Assembly (NCBI GenBank): GCA_049969935.1
Contig: JBMFNX010000048.1
Location: forward strand, 1 to 6,585
Length of the DNA: 6,585 nucleotides
Reading direction: 5' to 3'
DNA from: JACIWG01 sp049969935
Lineage (GTDB): Archaea > Thermoproteota > Nitrososphaeria > JACIWG01
Of this stretch, positions 5,157 through 6,585 are shown piece after piece. The notes under the pieces were generated by a model. That model made no database searches. It worked only from the letters and a program-made list of their open reading frames with translations, and was not told the origin of the DNA. The translations under genes were made by a program, and so were the position numbers. How positions within the stretch are numbered: position 1 is the stretch's first letter; each line of letters starts with the position of its first letter.

Positions 5157-6374
5157 CTACATTTTATTGTTCATAGCTTTAAAAATTTTTGCACCCATCA
5201 AAGCAACTATATTTGTAGCCAATATGACCATTGTAACGATCGAAAGTATCTTCTGGGAATATGGTACACCATATTCTACGATCATGGTTGCTATGACGGC
5301 CGGCGTTAAACCTTGGCCCATTAACATAAATATGAATCTTTTCTCATACGCGGGTCTATGACGGTCAGAAATATATGTTGCGACAAACCTTGAAGACAAG
5401 AGAGCTAACATTATGGCACCTAGCATAACATAGTTTTCGAGGTCAAGAAACGTTGGAATACTCATTTCCAAACCTAGAAGGACAAAGAAGAAGGTTCTCA
5501 GGAAAAAGGAAATTTCATCCTGGAATCTGCTCAAGTATACTATGACATCTTCTGGCATCTCTAGCCTAAGAGATAGAGGGTCGGAGATAAGCTTGCTGTT
5601 AGCGAAAACAAGTCCTAAGGTGATCACAGATATTACACCACTACCGCCAATAATTTCGGCAGAAGCATATGTTAGAAGGAGGTAGCCGAACGTCGCTATA
5701 TACAAGTATTTAACGTCATACGCGATTTTAATAAACTTGAGCCATAATAGTGCGGCGGCAACCCCGAACAGGAAGCTTACGGAAAACTTGGAGAAAAAAG
5801 ATGCAGCAATAGTCTTCACACTCCCAATGTCCAATGAAATATTGCTTAGGTAACTGTTGATAAGGGTTGAAAAGAGTACAACAATTATTAAGCTATTTAG
5901 TGCAGCCTCCACGGTTACGTTAACAAAAAGGCTCTTGTCTCTAGAAAGCGCCTTCGCATAATATCCTACAACTGTAACCGTGGTCTCCCCTCCAATTGTA
6001 GTGCTCAAGAAAAGGGCTGGATAGAGAGGCCAGTTGAAAATATAAACAAGTATTAGAAAGTTTGAGATGACACCTAGCCCAACATATAGCAGGGTTCTAA
6101 GCAAAGCTGGAAGACTTTCTTTCAAAAGCGACATAACATTTATTTCAAGGCCGAAGCTGAAAAGTATCATGGCCAAAGTTAGGCTGCTTACGGCTGGTGT
6201 AATTAACTTGATAAGGTTTAAGGGGAAAAGTCCTAAAACTGGCCCCACAATAAAGCCGAATGCAATCAAAAAGAATATTTCTGGAAAACCCGTCCTCTTA
6301 AAGACCATGTTCCCAAAGAATCCTATAAAAATTATGGCAGAAAAGAAGATGAAGATGGAAATTGTTGAAATCAT
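5157..6374 (-). CDS. CPA2/Kef-type cation:proton antiporter-family membrane protein with altered active site
   Basis: A 405-residue, almost wholly hydrophobic protein with about 12-13 membrane segments and no soluble TrkA/RCK domain. Family signs are GFPEIFFLIAFGFIVGP (29-45), LFSFGLEINV (71-80), SGVISVITLGLVFANS (245-260) and FFFVLLGLEM (295-304). These place it with the monovalent cation:proton antiporters (CPA superfamily, NhaP/NapA/KefB fold), which exchange Na+ or K+ for H+. In the core helix the family's E-x3-N/T-D signature appears as EAALNS: Glu156 and Asn160 are present, but the ion-binding Asp is Ser161. The late-helix Arg-Gly (family PRGL) is GQGL with Gln354, and an extra Glu130 sits in the unwound-helix segment GGETT. 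Transport function is therefore uncertain. The ATG start at 6374 has a TATA-like box about 28 bases upstream. The gene is convergent with the ATPase. Confidence 0.88.
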   Translation of the reverse strand: MISTISIFIFFSAIIFIGFFGNMVFKRTGFPEIFFLIAFGFIVGPVLGLFPLNLIKLITPAVSSLTLAMILFSFGLEINVMSLLKESLPALLRTLLYVGLGVISNFLILVYIFNWPLYPALFLSTTIGGETTVTVVGYYAKALSRDKSLFVNVTVEAALNSLIIVVLFSTLINSYLSNISLDIGSVKTIAASFFSKFSVSFLFGVAAALLWLKFIKIAYDVKYLYIATFGYLLLTYASAEIIGGSGVISVITLGLVFANSKLISDPLSLRLEMPEDVIVYLSRFQDEISFFLRTFFFVLLGLEMSIPTFLDLENYVMLGAIMLALLSSRFVATYISDRHRPAYEKRFIFMLMGQGLTPAVIATMIVEYGVPYSQKILSIVTMVILATNIVALMGAKIFKAMNNKM

Positions 6375-6398
6375 CCCAGTATCCCATACAGTTTTGGA

Positions 6399-6406
6399 TA
6401 TAAATA
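6399..6406 (-). promoter_or_regulatory. TATA box of the antiporter-family gene
   Basis: Minus-strand TATTTATA in a strongly AT-rich stretch (6398-6415) is centred about 28 bases before the ATG at 6374. The predicted transcription start lies within a few bases of the start codon, so the mRNA is probably leaderless. Bases 6416-6537 contain nothing else I can name. Confidence 0.5.
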
Positions 6407-6537
6407 TATTTAACCACTTGAGGACGATATTAAGTTGCTAGCATCGTTAAAGTACCATCATAAGTCCAACGGTCTAGTAAAACTATACAAACGTGCCCTA
6501 TTGTAAACTAACTTTATAAAAATGAGGAGAAAATGGG

Positions 6538-6585
6538 CTAGTCTCCTTTTTCTTTAAATTCTCTCAAATTTACTTTTACCACAAG
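6538..6585 (-). CDS. Possible C-terminal end of an unidentified gene (right edge)
   Basis: The minus-strand frame entering from the right edge reads LVVKVNLREFKEKGD and ends with TAG at 6538-6540. The alternating hydrophobic and charged ending looks protein-like, and it would place a gene in the same direction as the antiporter, about 160 bases upstream of it. Fifteen codons are too few to name a family or to exclude chance. Confidence 0.35.
   Translation of the reverse strand, partial: LVVKVNLREFKEKGD

Noticed and set aside
5167..6441. Plus-strand frames of 64 and 124 residues
   Set aside because: They are antisense to the antiporter-family gene, with no promoter of their own.
6525..6547. 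Small hairpin AGGAGA/TCTCCT at the right-edge stop codon
   Set aside because: A six-base stem with an 11-base loop is too weak to call a terminator, although T-rich sequence lies on both sides.
6511..6558. Plus-strand TATA-like TTTATAAAA followed by an ATG
   Set aside because: The frame after it stops after 11 codons and overlaps the possible minus-strand C terminus.
1..6585. CRISPR array, tRNA, rRNA, insertion sequence or toxin-antitoxin pair
   Set aside because: I looked for regularly spaced repeats, cloverleaf-like segments, transposase motifs and small paired genes and saw none.

Overview
The window looks archaeal, most likely from a Thermoproteota-type lineage (for example the Bathyarchaeia/Korarchaeia neighbourhood). 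This rests on promoter style and protein character, not on a marker gene, so the lineage is tentative. Several genes have an AT-rich TATA-like box about 24-28 bases before an ATG, the spacing expected for leaderless archaeal transcripts. One gene instead carries a strong Shine-Dalgarno sequence, GAGGTGAT. Both large proteins resemble archaeal membrane proteins.

Layout. (1) Bases 1-553, minus strand: the first 184 codons of a KbaZ/GatZ-type class II tagatose-bisphosphate aldolase family protein that runs off the left edge. (2) Bases 692-1225, plus strand: a small flavin reductase-like FMN-binding protein, divergent from the first gene. (3) Bases 1250-2332, minus strand: about 1.1 kb with no intact gene, but with two recognisable decayed genes. 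One is a beta-propeller (PQQ-like repeat) protein with two frameshifts. The other is an HD-domain phosphohydrolase with two frameshifts and an in-frame amber stop. The two remnants meet head-to-tail at about 1933-1940. (4) Bases 2420-2530: the promoter and leader of the next gene, framed by an unusual long inverted repeat. (5) Bases 2581-4944 (possibly from a CTG at 2530), plus strand: a complete type IIIA plasma-membrane H+-ATPase. (6) Bases 5157-6374, minus strand and convergent with the ATPase: a complete CPA2-like cation:proton antiporter-family protein. (7) Bases 6538-6585, minus strand: a possible last 15 codons of another gene at the right edge.

Functional picture. The ATPase would pump protons out at the cost of ATP. 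The neighbouring antiporter-family protein could use or tune that proton gradient, although by eye it lacks the usual catalytic Asp of its family, so its transport chemistry is uncertain. The left half is more AT-rich, contains the degraded genes and encodes small soluble enzymes. It reads as a region undergoing gene loss beside a well-kept ion-transport pair. I see no CRISPR array, tRNA, rRNA, transposase or phage gene. I found no clear new multi-gene system. The best leads are the altered active site of the antiporter, the probable non-AUG start and inverted repeat of the ATPase, and the two reconstructable pseudogenes.
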